NCBI RefSeq assembly: GCF_002087085.1
Contig: NZ_MWQY01000008.1
Span: 1-64,000 of the forward strand
Reading direction: 5' to 3'
Length of the DNA: 64,000 nucleotides
From: Marispirochaeta aestuarii
Lineage (GTDB): Bacteria > Spirochaetota > Spirochaetia > JC444 > Marispirochaetaceae
Position 1 is the stretch's first letter. Each line of letters begins with the position of its first letter. The position numbers and the translations under genes are program-made. Positions 1-9,025 of this stretch are shown piece by piece. The notes under the pieces were generated by a model that saw only the letters and a program-made list of their open reading frames with translations, ran no database searches and was not told the DNA's origin.

Positions 1-68
1 TCATTACACCACATGGAGGTATTTTTTTCTACACGTGAAAATCGCTCAGGTTAGGAATAAGTCAGATT

Positions 69-2903
69 ATGAGACTACAGAGATCACAACCCCTCGCCAG
101 AAGACTGTTCCTGCGCTACGGGCTTATATCCCTCGCTCTGATTCTGATTGTCGGCCTGGGGCTCTTTTTTGTTCTTTCCAACTGGGTGAACAGGAACATC
201 CGCAGTTCCCTGGAAAAAACAAACAGAAGCATTGTCGAAATCATCGAAAACGGTGCCCGCAGAGAGATTCGGCGCCTGCTGCAGGCGGAAGTAAGCGCTG
301 CCATGGACCGGATTGCCCGGATGCGCAGCGAAGCCCGGGAAGCGGGAGCCGGGGAACAGCAGATCCGGCAGATGGTAATCGATATGCTGGCGGCCGAGCA
401 CATAGGCAGGGAAGGCTATTTTTTTATCATCCACGGCAGCGGGAAGGTCATCTACCATCCCCGGAAGGAACTGGTGGGTGAGGAGGTCAGAAACCTCGAC
501 TTTATTCAGGCCATGAAGGAACAGAGGCGGGGCTTCATGGAGTATGAGAGTCGCCTTCCCGGGGAAGAGCAGGTTCGGGAAAAAGCCCTGGTATCGGACG
601 TAATTACCGACTGGGACTGGATTATCGCCGCCTCGGTATACTGGACCGATTATCCCCGGCTCTTTGATATCAACAGCCTGGATGATTTTATCCAGTCCAT
701 AGATCTGGGAGACCGGGGGTACTCCTTTGTCGTTAACGGGGAGGGGACCCTACTTGTTCACCCCACCCTCCGGGGACGCAGCCTGCCGGAAACTGACACA
801 CCACTTCTTTCAATAATGCGAAGGGGCGCAGAAACATCCTCTTCAGGTTTTATCCCTTATTCCTGGCATCCTGATGGCCGGGACCGATGGGAGAAAAAAC
901 TGCTCCACTATATTCAATTGAAGGAGTTCGACTGGTATGTGGCCTCCACGGTATACCTGACTGATGTTCAGAGGCCTCTGTGGAGACTGGGGATATTCAT
1001 TTTCCTCTTCAGTATCCTTACACTGATAATCTTTCTGATAGTATCTTCGAGGTTCGGCAGGATACTCTCCCGGCCTCTCGACTCGATCAATGAGTGCCTC
1101 GATAAGGGAGAAGCCGGGGATTACAGCCGTCGGGTCGCCCCTGTGGGCGTCAAGGAACTGGATGCTCTGGCGGAACACTTCAACCGTTTTATGGAACAGC
1201 TGGAACAGGGAAAGGAAGTCGCCATGTCCCTGGAAACCCTCCGGGCTCTGTCGGATACGGTGTTTCAGAACACCATAGAAGGCATCGCCATTACCGACCT
1301 TGAAGGCACGATTCAGCAGATAAACCAGGCTTTTACCGAGATCACCGGATACACCATGGACGAGGTGCTGGGAAAGAACCCCAGGATGCTCAAGTCGGAT
1401 CGTCACGAGAGGGATTTTTATGAATACATGTGGCGGTCCATTAACGAAACCGGCAGATGGAGCGGTGAAATCTGGAACCGGAGAAAAAGCGGAGAGGCCT
1501 ATCCTGAATGGCTCTCCATTACCACCCTTCGCGGAAACAGCAATGAGCCGGTGGGATACATAAGCATCTTTCACGATATATCCCGACAGAAGAAAACGGA
1601 ACAGAGGCTCAGCTATCAGGCATATCACGACGCCCTGACGGGACTCCCGAACAGAAGTCTCTTCCGTGACCGCCTGGAAATGGCCATTGCATCGGCCAAC
1701 CGTACGGGCGAAAAAGGTGCGGTTATATTCATGGATATCGATAACTTCAAGCAGGTAAACGATGTTCTGGGACATATTCAGGGCGATCAGTTCCTCTCAA
1801 TCCTGGCCGAACGTCTGGTGCGTTCAATCAGGGAGGTCGATACTGTGGCCCGTCTGGGGGGCGATGAGTTCTCCCTGCTTCTCCCGGTACTCCAGGAGCA
1901 GACCGATGCCATCGAGGTGCTTACCCGTATTATTGACAGAATTGAGGAGCCCGTACTCCTGGGGACCAAGACCATCCATCCCAGGGCCAGTTTCGGGATT
2001 ACCTACTTTCCGGAGGACGGAAACGACTCCGACCGGCTCATGCGTAACGCGGACATGGCCATGTATCGTTCAAAACATCGGGGCGACGGGGGATACACCC
2101 TGTTCAATGCAAACATCGAGAAGAAAAACCTGCGCCGGACATCCCTGGAAGACAAGCTGCGCGGGGCCGTCACCGCGGGACACTTCCTGGTCTATTATCA
2201 GCCCCAGTACAGCCTCGAACAGAAACGGGTCACCGGTTTCGAGGCCCTTATCCGCTGGAATGACCCTCAGGAGGGGTGGATTTCCCCGGGAGAGTTCATT
2301 CCCATCGCAGAATCCAGCGGCCTTATCTCCGCCATCGATACCTGGACCCTGCGTCAGGCCCTGGGAACCATAAATACGCTGAACCGGGAAACAGGAAAGC
2401 AGTACACCATCAGCGTCAACGTATCGGCCCTGCAGTTTCGCGAGGAAGGATTTGTAGAGTCGATTCTGGCGGCCCTGAATGCCACGTCTTTTCCGCCGGA
2501 GCTGCTGGAACTGGAGATAACCGAGAGTACCGCCATGCAGAATGTAAGCGCGGCCATAGCGAAGATCGAAGAGCTCAGCAAAAGGGGAGTCTGTTTTGCC
2601 GTGGATGACTTTGGCACAGGATACTCTTCGCTGAGTTACCTGAACCGACTGAAGGCAGATACCCTCAAGATCGACAGCTCCTTCATTCAGGAACTCGACA
2701 CCGTTCCCGAGGCAGCCGCTGTTGTCACCTCCGTAATTGCCCTTGGAAAGAACCTGGGCATGAGGATAATAGCAGAGGGAGTGGAAACCGAGGCACAGCT
2801 CGAATTCATACAGAAACACTCCTGCTCCATCATACAGGGCTACCTGTTCGGACGCCCCATGCCCTTCGAAGAACTGAAAGAGTTTCTGAAACATGAAGCC
2901 TGA
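69..2903 (+). CDS. Membrane-bound sensor GGDEF/EAL protein (c-di-GMP synthesis/hydrolysis)
   Basis: 944-residue protein. A transmembrane helix at about residues 15-35 and another at about 308-328 flank an extracytoplasmic region with two Cache-like repeats (each has an 'HP' turn: YHPRKE and VHPTLR). A HAMP linker, a PAS domain (about 390-510), a GGDEF domain and an EAL domain follow. The cyclase signature is intact (RLGGDEF, about residues 597-601) and the product-inhibition I-site RxxD (REVD) lies five residues before it. EAL is at about 725-727, with the DFGTGYSS and IAEGVET motifs also present, so both halves look catalytically competent. The predicted role is a ligand-responsive c-di-GMP turnover enzyme in the inner membrane. 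ATG 69 is used; its Shine-Dalgarno is weak. The gene ends 96 bp before tRNA-Asp. Domain calls are firm; the sensed ligand is unknown. Confidence 0.95.
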   Translation: MRLQRSQPLARRLFLRYGLISLALILIVGLGLFFVLSNWVNRNIRSSLEKTNRSIVEIIENGARREIRRLLQAEVSAAMDRIARMRSEAREAGAGEQQIRQMVIDMLAAEHIGREGYFFIIHGSGKVIYHPRKELVGEEVRNLDFIQAMKEQRRGFMEYESRLPGEEQVREKALVSDVITDWDWIIAASVYWTDYPRLFDINSLDDFIQSIDLGDRGYSFVVNGEGTLLVHPTLRGRSLPETDTPLLSIMRRGAETSSSGFIPYSWHPDGRDRWEKKLLHYIQLKEFDWYVASTVYLTDVQRPLWRLGIFIFLFSILTLIIFLIVSSRFGRILSRPLDSINECLDKGEAGDYSRRVAPVGVKELDALAEHFNRFMEQLEQGKEVAMSLETLRALSDTVFQNTIEGIAITDLEGTIQQINQAFTEITGYTMDEVLGKNPRMLKSDRHERDFYEYMWRSINETGRWSGEIWNRRKSGEAYPEWLSITTLRGNSNEPVGYISIFHDISRQKKTEQRLSYQAYHDALTGLPNRSLFRDRLEMAIASANRTGEKGAVIFMDIDNFKQVNDVLGHIQGDQFLSILAERLVRSIREVDTVARLGGDEFSLLLPVLQEQTDAIEVLTRIIDRIEEPVLLGTKTIHPRASFGITYFPEDGNDSDRLMRNADMAMYRSKHRGDGGYTLFNANIEKKNLRRTSLEDKLRGAVTAGHFLVYYQPQYSLEQKRVTGFEALIRWNDPQEGWISPGEFIPIAESSGLISAIDTWTLRQALGTINTLNRETGKQYTISVNVSALQFREEGFVESILAALNATSFPPELLELEITESTAMQNVSAAIAKIEELSKRGVCFAVDDFGTGYSSLSYLNRLKADTLKIDSSFIQELDTVPEAAAVVTSVIALGKNLGMRIIAEGVETEAQLEFIQKHSCSIIQGYLFGRPMPFEELKEFLKHEA

Positions 2904-2956
2904 CAGGAAATTCCATGGCATTTTTCTACCTTTGCCACAATTGGAATTGCCTGTGC

Positions 2957-2985
2957 TTGACAAAAATCCGTTAATCGGCTAAGTT
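2957..2985 (+). promoter_or_regulatory. Candidate promoter of tRNA-Asp
   Basis: TTGACA (2957-2962) matches the sigma-70 -35 consensus. A 17-bp spacer leads to TAAGTT (2980-2985), a weak -10. The tRNA begins at 3000, a fitting distance. The -35 is convincing and the -10 is poor. Confidence 0.45.
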
Positions 2986-2999
2986 CTGCTGACCTAAAC

Positions 3000-3073
3000 G
3001 GGGGTGTGGCGAAGCTGGTTATCGCGCCGGCCTGTCAAGCCGGAGACCGCGGGTTCAAGTCCCGTCACTCCCG
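3000..3073 (+). tRNA. tRNA-Asp (anticodon GTC)
   Basis: The cloverleaf folds by eye. The seven-pair acceptor stem has one G-U pair (5' GGGGGTG with 3' CACTCCC). The D-arm is GCGA/TCGC, the anticodon stem CCGGC/GCCGG closes the loop CTGTCAA with anticodon GTC at 3034-3036, and the T-arm is GCGGG/CCCGT around TTCAAGT. The discriminator is G at 3073. The 3' CCA is not encoded (TTA follows), so it must be added after transcription. The gene stands alone between its own promoter and terminator. Confidence 0.96.
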
Positions 3074-3082
3074 TTATACGAG

Positions 3083-3107
3083 CCTCCGCTTCTGCGGAGG
3101 TTTTTTT
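3083..3107 (+). terminator. Intrinsic terminator after tRNA-Asp
   Basis: A perfect seven-pair stem CCTCCGC/GCGGAGG closes a TTCT loop and is followed by seven T. It lies nine bases past the tRNA. Confidence 0.88.
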
Positions 3108-3115
3108 ATACCCCC

Positions 3116-3859
3116 CTATAATCCCGTGACCTGATCAGATCCCAGCACAGTCAGAAAATAATTCCACAGTGCGTCAGAAGGCGGCGGGGCCAGGCAGCGT
3201 ACCATCCTGCCCTTTTCTCCGATGGGATGTTCAAAAACGAGGGACCGGGCGTGGAGGGAAATACCGCCGTCGGGGTTCGAACGCCTGGCACCGTACTTCA
3301 GGTCTCCCCGGATATGCATACCCCGGGCCGCCAGCTGACAACGGATCTGGTGATGCCGGCCGGTACCGATCTCGACCTCGAGCAGACAGTAACGGTCTCC
3401 TCTGGCCAGGAGTCTGTACTTCAGCAGGGCCCGTTTGGCGCCCTTCGCCTGTCTGCTCCCCGGAGAGGCCTGGGAGGCAACAAAGGATTTATTCTTCTTT
3501 ACATCCTTCCAGAGAAGATCATCAAAACTCCCCTCCTCCTCCGGAGGCGGTGTATCCACCAGAGCCCAGTAGCGCTTTTCCACCAGGCCCTCACGAAAAA
3601 GGGCATTGATCCTGGAGAGGGCCTTCCCCGTTTTGGCAAAGATAACGGCCCCGCTGGTGGGCCGGTCCAGCCGGTGGGTGACCCCCAGAAAGACATTCCC
3701 CGGTTTGGCATCCCGGATACGAATGTACTCCTTGACGGCCTCCCCCATGGGGGAATCCCCGCTGCTGTCTCCCTGGACAAGTTCCCCGGGGAGCTTATTT
3801 ACGACAATAAGATGGTTGTCCTCGTAGAGGACCCGTTCAGAAAAAGCTGATTCGGACAC
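3116..3859 (-). CDS. RluA-family RNA pseudouridine synthase
   Basis: 247 residues. It isomerises uridine to pseudouridine in rRNA or tRNA. The catalytic aspartate sits in the family signature HRLDRPTSG (about residues 62-70). The N-terminal strand motif (LYEDNHLIVVNKLPGE) and the 'GRxHQIR' motif (GTGRHHQIR) are also present. There is no N-terminal S4 domain, so this is the short form of the family. The start is GTG at 3859, preceded by AAGGGG; no better in-frame ATG lies nearby. The gene converges on tRNA-Asp and is divergent from the kinase at 4063. The exact target uridine cannot be read from sequence. Confidence 0.9.
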   Translation of the reverse strand: MSESAFSERVLYEDNHLIVVNKLPGELVQGDSSGDSPMGEAVKEYIRIRDAKPGNVFLGVTHRLDRPTSGAVIFAKTGKALSRINALFREGLVEKRYWALVDTPPPEEEGSFDDLLWKDVKKNKSFVASQASPGSRQAKGAKRALLKYRLLARGDRYCLLEVEIGTGRHHQIRCQLAARGMHIRGDLKYGARRSNPDGGISLHARSLVFEHPIGEKGRMVRCLAPPPSDALWNYFLTVLGSDQVTGL

Positions 3860-3966
3860 ATCCCCTTGTACCCTCCCGGCAGCTCATGGTCAAGAGTCCT
3901 GGCCGTGCAGTCTTTTGTTTCAAGATGTTGCTTAATCGCTATTTTCTCTAAAATGTATATTTTTGC

Positions 3967-3995
3967 TTGACAGCAATCCAAAAGGGATACATTAT
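3967..3995 (+). promoter_or_regulatory. Candidate sigma-70 promoter of the soluble kinase
   Basis: TTGACA (3967-3972), a 17-bp spacer and CATTAT (3990-3995, four of six matches). The predicted transcript starts near 4002 and leaves about 60 nt of leader before ATG 4063. Confidence 0.5.
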
Positions 3996-4062
3996 GAGTA
4001 CAGTCAACATTTATAGTTGATTGATACAACAAACAGACCCTTTGGAAGGAGCCCTTTGCGGC

Positions 4063-5019
4063 ATGAAGCATCTGTCCATCGAAGAATACCCGGAAGGTAT
4101 TCTCATACTCGATACATCTACCCTGCAGATACAGGATGGTAACGCACGGGCCGCCGAACTTTTCGGGATCGACAAAGAGAGGATCCCGGAATTCAGGCTG
4201 CCGGAGCTTCTTCCGGAGGCGGCGTCCCTGATTTTCGACGGGGAAGCCGCCTCCATGATCCACGAATTACCCGATAAAACAGGGACCAGGGTACTGGAAA
4301 TCAGCCTGGCTCCCCGGGAAAAGGACAGAACTTCCAGCCGCCCTCTTTTTCTGCGGGAGATTACATCCCATTGTGCAATCCGCCGGGAGCTGGAAAAGGA
4401 GCTTGAACGTCACCGCCTGCTGGATCAAGAGACCCATCACCGGGTAAAAAACAGTCTTGCCATCGTCTCATCCCTGATAGGCCTTAAGTCGGTGGACCTT
4501 GAAAACCCCGGGGAACTCTTCCACCTTGCCAGCCAGGTGGATGCCATAGCAGCCATACATCATGAGCTGGCAAAGAAACCCGGCAGCCTCAGAATCAATA
4601 TCTGCTCATACCTGAGCACGGTGGTACAGAACGCCCTCCGTGCCTACGGTTTCCAGCAACTCCTTCCGGAAATGAACATCGAAAACCAGGATGTTCCCGC
4701 CAAAACGGCGACAAGCCTGGGCATTATTGTCAACGAGATTATCATCAACGCCTGCAAATACGGCTTCAAGTCCGGGACCCTTTCCGAAGCCAGGGTCTGG
4801 CTTGAGCTCAGCACCATAAGCCGGACCGACGGGACAGAAATAATGCTCAGGATAGGGAACAACGGCACCTTCCACACAGTAAACTCCCCTGCCGGGGACT
4901 CCTCGGGGACAGGAATGGCCCTGATCAACTCCCTGCTTCAGGAGATGAATGCCCGCCTTACGGTAACAAAAGAACCCCATCCCATTTTTGAGATCCGCTT
5001 GACCTTGACCGGTAAATAG
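4063..5019 (+). CDS. Soluble HisKA_2-type sensor histidine kinase
   Basis: 318 residues with no membrane segment. The N-terminal 100 or so residues look like a PAS domain (ILILDTSTLQIQDGNARAAELFG). The phospho-acceptor helix carries HHRVKNSLAIVSSL, typical of HisKA_2 kinases. The C-terminal ATPase domain has an N-box (NEIIINACKYGF) and a glycine box (GTGMALINSLL). ATG 4063 is chosen because AAGGAG lies 11 nt upstream; the frame is open to a TTG at 4021, which has no ribosome site. The protein should autophosphorylate in the cytoplasm in response to an internal cue. No receiver gene is adjacent, so the partner is unknown. The kinase assignment is firm. Confidence 0.88.
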   Translation: MKHLSIEEYPEGILILDTSTLQIQDGNARAAELFGIDKERIPEFRLPELLPEAASLIFDGEAASMIHELPDKTGTRVLEISLAPREKDRTSSRPLFLREITSHCAIRRELEKELERHRLLDQETHHRVKNSLAIVSSLIGLKSVDLENPGELFHLASQVDAIAAIHHELAKKPGSLRINICSYLSTVVQNALRAYGFQQLLPEMNIENQDVPAKTATSLGIIVNEIIINACKYGFKSGTLSEARVWLELSTISRTDGTEIMLRIGNNGTFHTVNSPAGDSSGTGMALINSLLQEMNARLTVTKEPHPIFEIRLTLTGK

Positions 5020-5032
5020 GGGTAGCTTTTTT

Positions 5033-5071
5033 TCAGGTGCTTGGATCAACCATAACGACCGAGACGCCTGA
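5033..5071 (+). other. RNA hairpin upstream of the ECF/coaX operon
   Basis: TCAGGTG/CGCCTGA and CTTGG/CCGAG stack into about 12 pairs with one bulged A and two G-U pairs around a 14-nt loop. No T-run follows, so it is not a standard terminator. It lies about 55 nt before ecfA and could be a leader regulatory element; this is a structural observation only. Confidence 0.35.
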
Positions 5072-5080
5072 AGGATCGCC

Positions 5081-5140
5081 ATGAGACATTCCCAGCCTGC
5101 CCTTTGCTCAAATATCGGGAGCTTCAATGATCGAGCTTGA
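5081..5140 (+). other. Possible 19-residue leader ORF overlapping ecfA start
   Basis: ATG 5081 has AAGGA five nt upstream and reads 19 codons to TGA at 5138-5140, 14 nt inside the ecfA reading frame. It may be chance, or it may couple translation to the hairpin just upstream. There is no homology evidence. Confidence 0.2.
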
Positions 5141-5936
5141 CGGGGTGAGCTATACCTATCCGGGATCAGAAAGCCCTGCAGTCTCGAAGCTGAGCACCCG
5201 GATCAATCCCGGGGAGATAACCCTCCTGGCAGGATCCAACGGTTCAGGAAAATCAACCCTGACCCGGCTTATCCTCGGGCTGCTGGAACCCGACGAGGGA
5301 AGCATACGCATCGACGCGAATACCAGCCCGAATAATCGCCGCAGCCTTATCGGTCTGGTGCGGCAGGATCCCCGCAGCCAGCTTATTGCCTCCCTTGTCG
5401 ACGAGGAGGTTGCCTTCGGCCCGGAAAACATCGGGCTTGCCAGGGAGGAGATCCGCGTGCGGGTGGCGGAATCCCTGGAAAAGGTCGGCCTGTCCGGTTT
5501 CGATGACCGTAATCCGGACACCCTCTCCGCAGGACAGCAGCAGCGTCTTGCCATCGCCGGTGTTCTTGCCATGAAACCCGCCTACGTAATCTTTGACGAG
5601 GCCTCCTCCATGCTCGATCCCGCAGGGCGGGAGGATTTCTATCGGCTCTGCAGGGAACTTGCCGCCTCGGGTGTGGGAGTCCTGAGTATTAGCCATTTTC
5701 CCGACGAAGCCCTTCAGGCGGATACGATGATCCTCCTGGAAAAAGGATCACTGGCCGCCCAGGGACCTCCCCTCACTGTCTTTCGCCAAAGGCCGGAGCT
5801 GAAGCGCTCTTTTCTGCTCAGGCTTACCGAAGCCCTCAGAAACCGGGGGATCTCACTCCCCGACAGGATCAGTACCCCCGGGGAGCTGATCGCCGGTCTT
5901 GATGCTTTGCTGACAGAGGGAGAAGGAAGAAGATGA
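5127..5936 (+). CDS. ecfA1: ECF transporter ATPase subunit 1
   Basis: 269-residue ABC ATPase. Walker A is GSNGSGKST (about residues 36-44), the Q-loop is VRQDP, the signature is LSAGQQQR and Walker B is YVIFDEASSML. The order and spacing match the EcfA/CbiO family that powers energy-coupling-factor vitamin importers. GGGAG lies six nt before ATG 5127. The stop overlaps the next gene's start (ATGA at 5933), the first of a chain of overlaps that binds five genes into one unit. It should pair with the ATPase at 5933 on the inner face of the membrane. Confidence 0.92.
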   Translation: MIELDGVSYTYPGSESPAVSKLSTRINPGEITLLAGSNGSGKSTLTRLILGLLEPDEGSIRIDANTSPNNRRSLIGLVRQDPRSQLIASLVDEEVAFGPENIGLAREEIRVRVAESLEKVGLSGFDDRNPDTLSAGQQQRLAIAGVLAMKPAYVIFDEASSMLDPAGREDFYRLCRELAASGVGVLSISHFPDEALQADTMILLEKGSLAAQGPPLTVFRQRPELKRSFLLRLTEALRNRGISLPDRISTPGELIAGLDALLTEGEGRR

Positions 5937-6808
5937 ACCCGGTTATACGTGTTGCCGGACTTGAATACCATTACGGCAGACAGGAGAAAAACCTCCCCTC
6001 TCCCCCGAAGGTCCTCGAAGGAATCGATCTGCGGGTGGAAAAAGCCGAACTTTTGGCAATTATCGGTGCCACAGGCTCGGGTAAAACGACCCTGCTGCAG
6101 ATACTGGCGGGACTTCTGCTTCCTCAAAAGGGAGAGGCCAGGGTCCTCGGTCTTGATCTGGGCAACCCGAAGATCGGGGAAAAAGAGCTGGACGCCCACC
6201 GTCGGCGGACAGTTATAGCCCTGCAGCGTCCGGAGGAGATGCTCTTCCGGACCTATGTCGGGGATGACGTTGCCTACGGACCCGCCAACTACGGCATCAG
6301 GGGGCGGGCCCTGGCCCTGCGGGTAAAGGAGGCCATGGAAACCATGGGCCTCTCCTACACCCGCTTCAAGGACCGGCGCACCGACTCCTTAAGCGGCGGA
6401 GAGATGCGCAAGGCGGCCCTGGCGGGGGTTCTGGCACTGAAGCCGGAGATCCTGCTTCTGGATGAGCCGGCGGCGGGACTCGATCCGCCCTCTGCAGGAG
6501 ACCTTTTCCGGCGGATAAGGGATCTTCGCGCCGGAGGGGTCACCGTTATCTTCTCTACCCACGACATGGACCAGGTCATGCTGGCCGACAGGGCGGCGGT
6601 TTTTCGCGAAGGACGCCTCCTGGCCGTCGAGTCTCCGGAACAGCTCTTTTTCCACAGCGATATCCCCGAGAAGGCTGGGCTCCTTCCCCCGGAGTCCGCC
6701 CGTATCTGCCGGAGCCTTATGGACAGGGGAATGGATCTCCGGAGCAACAGCGCCTTCGCCCAGGATCCTGAAGCTCTGGCGGAGATCATCGCAGGAGGCC
6801 TGGCATGA
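5933..6808 (+). CDS. ecfA2: ECF transporter ATPase subunit 2
   Basis: 291-residue ABC ATPase. Walker A is GATGSGKTT (about residues 44-52), the Q-loop is LQRPEE, the signature is LSGGEMRK, Walker B is ILLLDEP and the switch histidine lies in FSTHDMDQ. The 'QRPEEQLF'-type Q-loop segment (here QRPEEMLF) is characteristic of EcfA2 ATPases. It forms the heterodimeric motor with the preceding ATPase and overlaps both neighbours by four bases, implying translational coupling and equal dosage. Confidence 0.92.
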   Translation: MNPVIRVAGLEYHYGRQEKNLPSPPKVLEGIDLRVEKAELLAIIGATGSGKTTLLQILAGLLLPQKGEARVLGLDLGNPKIGEKELDAHRRRTVIALQRPEEMLFRTYVGDDVAYGPANYGIRGRALALRVKEAMETMGLSYTRFKDRRTDSLSGGEMRKAALAGVLALKPEILLLDEPAAGLDPPSAGDLFRRIRDLRAGGVTVIFSTHDMDQVMLADRAAVFREGRLLAVESPEQLFFHSDIPEKAGLLPPESARICRSLMDRGMDLRSNSAFAQDPEALAEIIAGGLA

Positions 6809-7680
6809 AGGATTTCGGAAGCTTCGGCGGAGGATTTGAGCTTTTCCGCCGACAGGCCTGTTCAGGTCCCCTGGGCCGGCTTCATCCGGGAGTCAAAGCA
6901 GCGGGGCTTGTCATCGGCATCGGAACAATCAGCCTGATCAGTTCCGCCAGCGGTCTTTTTATCATTCTCTGCTGCCTCCTGTGGGCAGCCGGCATCTCCG
7001 GTCTGTCGCCCTCCAGGCTCTTCAGACCCCTGCTTCCCGTTGCGCCCTTTCTTGTACTGCTTGTACTGCTTCACGGGGTCACCCGCAGCGGTTCCCCGGA
7101 GGAGGCCCTTCTCTCCCGGGGGGACATTCTCCCCATGCTGATCATGAGCCTGCGAATCATCACCCTGATGGGCTGGATAGGACTCTCCAGCGCCACGGTA
7201 ACCACCCCGGAGGTGAGTTACGGAATAGAGTCCCTCTTTTCGCCCCTGGAACGCCTCGGCTTTCCCGCCGGGGAGCTGGGACTCATCGCCACCGTCACCT
7301 TCCGCTTTATTCCCTTTTTACGGGAAGAGAGCGAACGCCTGGCCAAGGCCCAGACCGCCCGGGGCGGCAGCCTGGGCTTCAGGTCCGCCAACCCCTTCCG
7401 CAGAATGAAAGCCGCCCTTCCCACCATGGTACCCCTTTTTATCGGGACCCTGAGACGGGCGGAGGTTCTGGCGGAGTCCATGCACCTCCGGGGCTACGAC
7501 GAAAAAGGTGGCAGAATACGCCTGCGCCGGTATCGCTTGAAGCCTCAGGACCTTCTCTGGTCCGCAGCAGGCGCCGCTGTCCTGGGTGCCGCCGTTCTTA
7601 TGCAGTACGTAAATACGGACGCTCGTCTTGTACGGGCACTGATACATATCATTTTCATTTTTAAAGGAGCTGCAGTATGA
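6805..7680 (+). CDS. ecfT: ECF transporter transmembrane coupling subunit
   Basis: 291 residues with several hydrophobic helices in the N-terminal 120 residues and another at the C terminus. Two short coupling motifs of the EcfT family are visible: AQTARGG (about residues 186-192) and MHLRGYD (about 227-233). These usually contact the grooves of the two ATPases. The overlap is ATGA on both sides. EcfT carries the conformational change from the ATPases to the S-component encoded next. Family assignment is strong. Confidence 0.9.
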   Translation: MKDFGSFGGGFELFRRQACSGPLGRLHPGVKAAGLVIGIGTISLISSASGLFIILCCLLWAAGISGLSPSRLFRPLLPVAPFLVLLVLLHGVTRSGSPEEALLSRGDILPMLIMSLRIITLMGWIGLSSATVTTPEVSYGIESLFSPLERLGFPAGELGLIATVTFRFIPFLREESERLAKAQTARGGSLGFRSANPFRRMKAALPTMVPLFIGTLRRAEVLAESMHLRGYDEKGGRIRLRRYRLKPQDLLWSAAGAAVLGAAVLMQYVNTDARLVRALIHIIFIFKGAAV

Positions 7681-8240
7681 ATACACGAATACGTTTTCTG
7701 GTGATAACCGGTGCCCTGGGGGCCCTCTCCATCGTCCTCTCCCTGACTCCCCTGGGATTCATCCCCTGGGTCGGTGGAGCCTCCCTGACAACCATGCACA
7801 TTCCGGTCATTGTGGGGGCGATCATCGAGGGACCCGTCGCCGGTGCCATAATCGGAGGTATCTTCGGAATCTTCGGAATGATCCGAGCCGCCATAGCGCC
7901 CCAGGGGCCCCTGGATCCCCTCTTCGTCAATCCCCTGGTCTCCCTTCTGCCGAGGCTCCTGATCGGTCCCGCCGCCTGGGCTGTCTGGAGCTTTCTGAAA
8001 CGCTTCCCCCTTCCTGCCCTGACCCTGGCGGGTATCGCCGGAAGCCTGGTAAACACCGTACTGGTCTTGAGCGCCCTGGGGCTCCTGGAAGCCCTGCCCT
8101 GGAAGGTCATAGCCGGCGTTGCCGTGGCCAACGGACTGCCGGAAGCCGCCGCAGCGGCCCTGATTACCCTGGCGGTGGTGGCGGCCTGGAAGCGCATCGA
8201 TACCGGAAAAGGACGCTCATCCCTTGAGGACCTGGAATAA
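7677..8240 (+). CDS. ECF transporter substrate-binding S-component, probably for pantothenate
   Basis: 187-residue hydrophobic protein with about six helices and the fold pattern of ECF S-components: small-residue-rich helices with 'GAIIEGPVAGAIIGGIFG' and a loop with PLFVNPLVSLLPR. S-components bind the vitamin. This one is sandwiched between ecfT (ATGA overlap) and pantothenate kinase coaX (TAATG overlap), so pantothenate is the likely substrate, as for PanT-type S-components. Substrate choice is an inference from context; the S-component call itself is well supported. Confidence 0.85.
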   Translation: MNTRIRFLVITGALGALSIVLSLTPLGFIPWVGGASLTTMHIPVIVGAIIEGPVAGAIIGGIFGIFGMIRAAIAPQGPLDPLFVNPLVSLLPRLLIGPAAWAVWSFLKRFPLPALTLAGIAGSLVNTVLVLSALGLLEALPWKVIAGVAVANGLPEAAAAALITLAVVAAWKRIDTGKGRSSLEDLE

Positions 8241-9025
8241 TGCTGCTGGCAATCGATATCGGCAACTCGAACATCGTCTTTGGTCTCTACGGCAGCCGGG
8301 GATGGATCGACCACTGGCGGATCCACACGGATCACAACAAAATGCCCGACGAGTACGCCGTCCTCTTCCGTGACATCCTCAGGGAAGAGAGCGTACCCCG
8401 CGAAGCCATCGGTACCACGATAATCAGCTCCGTGGTTCCCCATCTTACCGAAAAGATCAAGGAAGTCACCCAGGCTCTCACGGGCAAGGACCCCCTCATC
8501 GTCGGTCCCGGCATAAAAACCGGTATAAAGATACGCACCGATAATCCGGCGGAGGTGGGTTCAGATCTGGTCTGTAACGCCGTCGCCGCCTACGAGCGGG
8601 TAAAGGGCAACTGTATAATTGTCGATTTCGGGACAGCCCTGACCTTTACCGCGGTCAACGACAAAGGCGACCTGATGGGAGTCGCCATTGCACCGGGTAT
8701 TCAGGCCGGGGCGGGTGCCCTGGCCGCCTCAACAGCCCAGCTGCCCCAGGTCTGGCTTCAGGAACCGGAGCACGCCATAGGCAAAAACACCACCCAGTCC
8801 ATCCGTTCGGGAATCCTCTTCGGTTACGCCGGGCTCGTGGAAGGACTGATACGCCGGATCCGGGCGGAGCTCGGGGGAGAAGCGACGGTTATCGCCACGG
8901 GAGGCCGGGCCTCGGTCATAGCGCCCCTTACCGACTGCATTACCCTGGTGGAGCCCTGGCTTATCCTGGAAGGACTGCGGCTCATAGCAGGACGAAACAA
9001 CTGGTCCGCACAAAGGGCTGTATGA
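8240..9025 (+). CDS. coaX: Type III pantothenate kinase
   Basis: 261 residues. It phosphorylates pantothenate, the first committed step of coenzyme A synthesis. The ASKHA-fold motifs are in order: phosphate-1 DIGNSN (residues 6-11), the pantothenate-binding region GSDLVCNAVAAY and IVDFGTALTF (about residues 128-137), and a C-terminal IATGGRAS. Length is normal for CoaX. Its ATG shares one base with the stop of the ECF S-component gene, which makes an uptake-plus-phosphorylation operon. Type III kinases are known to be insensitive to CoA feedback, so control may lie at transport or RNA level. Confidence 0.94.
   Translation: MLLAIDIGNSNIVFGLYGSRGWIDHWRIHTDHNKMPDEYAVLFRDILREESVPREAIGTTIISSVVPHLTEKIKEVTQALTGKDPLIVGPGIKTGIKIRTDNPAEVGSDLVCNAVAAYERVKGNCIIVDFGTALTFTAVNDKGDLMGVAIAPGIQAGAGALAASTAQLPQVWLQEPEHAIGKNTTQSIRSGILFGYAGLVEGLIRRIRAELGGEATVIATGGRASVIAPLTDCITLVEPWLILEGLRLIAGRNNWSAQRAV

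Noticed and set aside
843-1775. A 310-codon open frame on the minus strand opposite the GGDEF/EAL gene
   Set aside because: It is antisense to a gene with clear domains and its translation has no recognisable motif; long antisense frames are common in GC-rich DNA.
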